Of a DNA stretch of 7,442 nucleotides, positions 6,562 to 7,442 are shown piece after piece. Positions within the stretch are counted from its first letter, which is position 1, and the number at the start of each line of letters is the position of its first letter. Below the pieces are notes generated by a model. It was not told the origin of the DNA, did not search any database, and worked only from the letters and a program-made list of their open reading frames with translations. The DNA lies in assembly GCA_902768605.1 (NCBI GenBank), contig CACXLY010000116.1, positions 1-7,442 on the forward strand, given 5' to 3'. Made by a program: the position numbers and the translations under genes. This DNA comes from an uncultured Bacteroidales bacterium (GTDB lineage: Bacteria; Bacteroidota; Bacteroidia; Bacteroidales; Bacteroidaceae).

Positions 6562-7442
6562 ATGATTGGACGAATGATGATGCTTCTGTTTCTGCTGCTG
6601 CCGTTGCTGGCCCTCGCGTATGTCTGCTGGCATGTCTGGCTGTTGCTCCCCCTCTCGTGGGGTTGGAAAATACTTGTCGTCTTGTTGATGGTGGGCGCAT
6701 TCGCCATGCTTTTCGCCAGCATCTTCCGTGCGACGGACCGCCTGCCGATGCCCGTGGCGACGGCAGTTTACGAGGTGGGGACGTCGAGCATCATCGTCCT
6801 CCTCTACCTCACGATGTTTTTCGTCGTGCTCGACATCGCGAGGCTCCTGCATCTGCTGCCTGCCGCGTGGCTGCGCGACAATTGGTGGACCGCCGGCGGC
6901 ATCGGGCTCCTCCTCTTCGGGCTTTTCGTTTACGGCAACCTCCGCTATCGCCACAAGTATCGGCAGGAAATGACGATTCGCTCTGCGAAGGTAACGAAGC
7001 CTGTCAAGTTGGTGTTGATGAGCGACCTGCACCTCGGCTATCACAATCGCCGGAAAGAGTTCGCGCGATGGGTTGACCTGATTAATAATGAGCAACCCGA
7101 CATGATTCTCGTGGCCGGAGACATCATCGACGGCAGCATGCGACCACTTCGCGACGAGCGGATGCACGAGGAGTTCCTTCGGCTCGAAGCGCCCGTCTTT
7201 GCCTGCCTGGGCAATCACGAATACTTCAGCGGCGAGCCAGAAGCACAAAGGTTCTACAGAGATGCCGATATCTGCTTGCTGCGGGACACGACGACGCAAC
7301 TGGGCGACCTCTGCATCATGGGGCGCGACGACCGAATGAATCGCCGCCGTCGTCTGCTCAAGGACCTCGTCGCGTCGGCCGACAAGAGCAAATATCTCAT
7401 CCTCCTCGACCACCAGCCTTACCACTTGGAACAGGCCGAGCG
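6562..7442 (+). CDS. Membrane-anchored metallophosphoesterase (calcineurin-like, YkuE/YaeI type), 3' end outside window
   Basis: Phosphoesterase of the calcineurin-like fold with a two-metal centre, attached to the inner membrane. 293 codons are open up to the right edge. The first 130 residues hold about four hydrophobic segments (roughly 6-30, 36-54, 74-95 and 110-128), and a positively charged stretch (RYRHKYRQ) follows. The catalytic domain then shows the family blocks in order: SDLHLGYHN with D155 and H157, AGDIIDG with D187, GNHEY with N218 and H219, and LDHQPYH with H284. The last metal-binding GHxH block should lie beyond the window. Proteins of this architecture are usually annotated as metallophosphatases; some relatives act on lipid-linked phosphate (UDP-diacylglucosamine or phospholipid types), but the substrate cannot be told here. 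It is divergently transcribed from the GH51 gene, with its own promoter. Confidence 0.92.
   Translation, partial: MIGRMMMLLFLLLPLLALAYVCWHVWLLLPLSWGWKILVVLLMVGAFAMLFASIFRATDRLPMPVATAVYEVGTSSIIVLLYLTMFFVVLDIARLLHLLPAAWLRDNWWTAGGIGLLLFGLFVYGNLRYRHKYRQEMTIRSAKVTKPVKLVLMSDLHLGYHNRRKEFARWVDLINNEQPDMILVAGDIIDGSMRPLRDERMHEEFLRLEAPVFACLGNHEYFSGEPEAQRFYRDADICLLRDTTTQLGDLCIMGRDDRMNRRRRLLKDLVASADKSKYLILLDHQPYHLEQAE

Noticed and set aside
6526..7425. 299-codon open frame on the minus strand, opposite the metallophosphoesterase
   Set aside because: The opposite strand carries all the metallophosphoesterase motifs in order plus a promoter and ribosome site; this frame has a charged, glutamine/histidine-rich composition with no domain.

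Overview
The window looks like chromosomal DNA of a Bacteroidota bacterium, most likely of the order Bacteroidales. Three things point there: a TTTG-N20-TAnnTTTG promoter of the Bacteroidetes sigma-ABfr type, a secreted GH51 arabinofuranosidase of the kind common in gut and rumen Bacteroidales, and a lipoprotein-type efflux adaptor followed by an HAE1 RND pump. Genes are GC-rich while the intergenic DNA is AT-richer. The genus cannot be fixed from sequence alone; a Prevotella-like organism is a guess.

Layout. From about 6040 down to 1, all genes lie on the minus strand: a clear promoter (6009-6040), a GH51 alpha-L-arabinofuranosidase (5983-3479), a periplasmic adaptor lipoprotein (3458-2384) broken by a frameshift near 2801-2810, and the first three quarters of an RND inner-membrane pump (2363 to the window edge). 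Both gaps between genes are 20 nt and I see no internal promoter before the adaptor, so the three genes are probably one transcript. On the plus strand a membrane-anchored metallophosphoesterase starts at 6562 and runs off the right edge.

The 578-bp divergent intergenic region (5984-6561) is unusually structured. From left to right it has the GH51 promoter with a direct repeat and an inverted repeat around its -33 box, then three tandem 22-bp units whose last two form a perfect 14-bp hairpin. Next comes a 192-bp foldback element with 18-bp terminal inverted repeats and a 5-bp TTAAA target duplication (a MITE-like, transposase-less insertion). The metallophosphoesterase promoter follows it.

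How the genes work together. The arabinofuranosidase would trim arabinose side chains from plant polysaccharide in the periplasm or at the cell surface. The adaptor and RND pump would export hydrophobic or amphiphilic compounds, but as read here the adaptor frame is broken, so the pump may lack its partner. The metallophosphoesterase is not obviously linked to either. I see no wholly new enzyme system; the most notable material is the frameshifted adaptor and the intergenic repeats.
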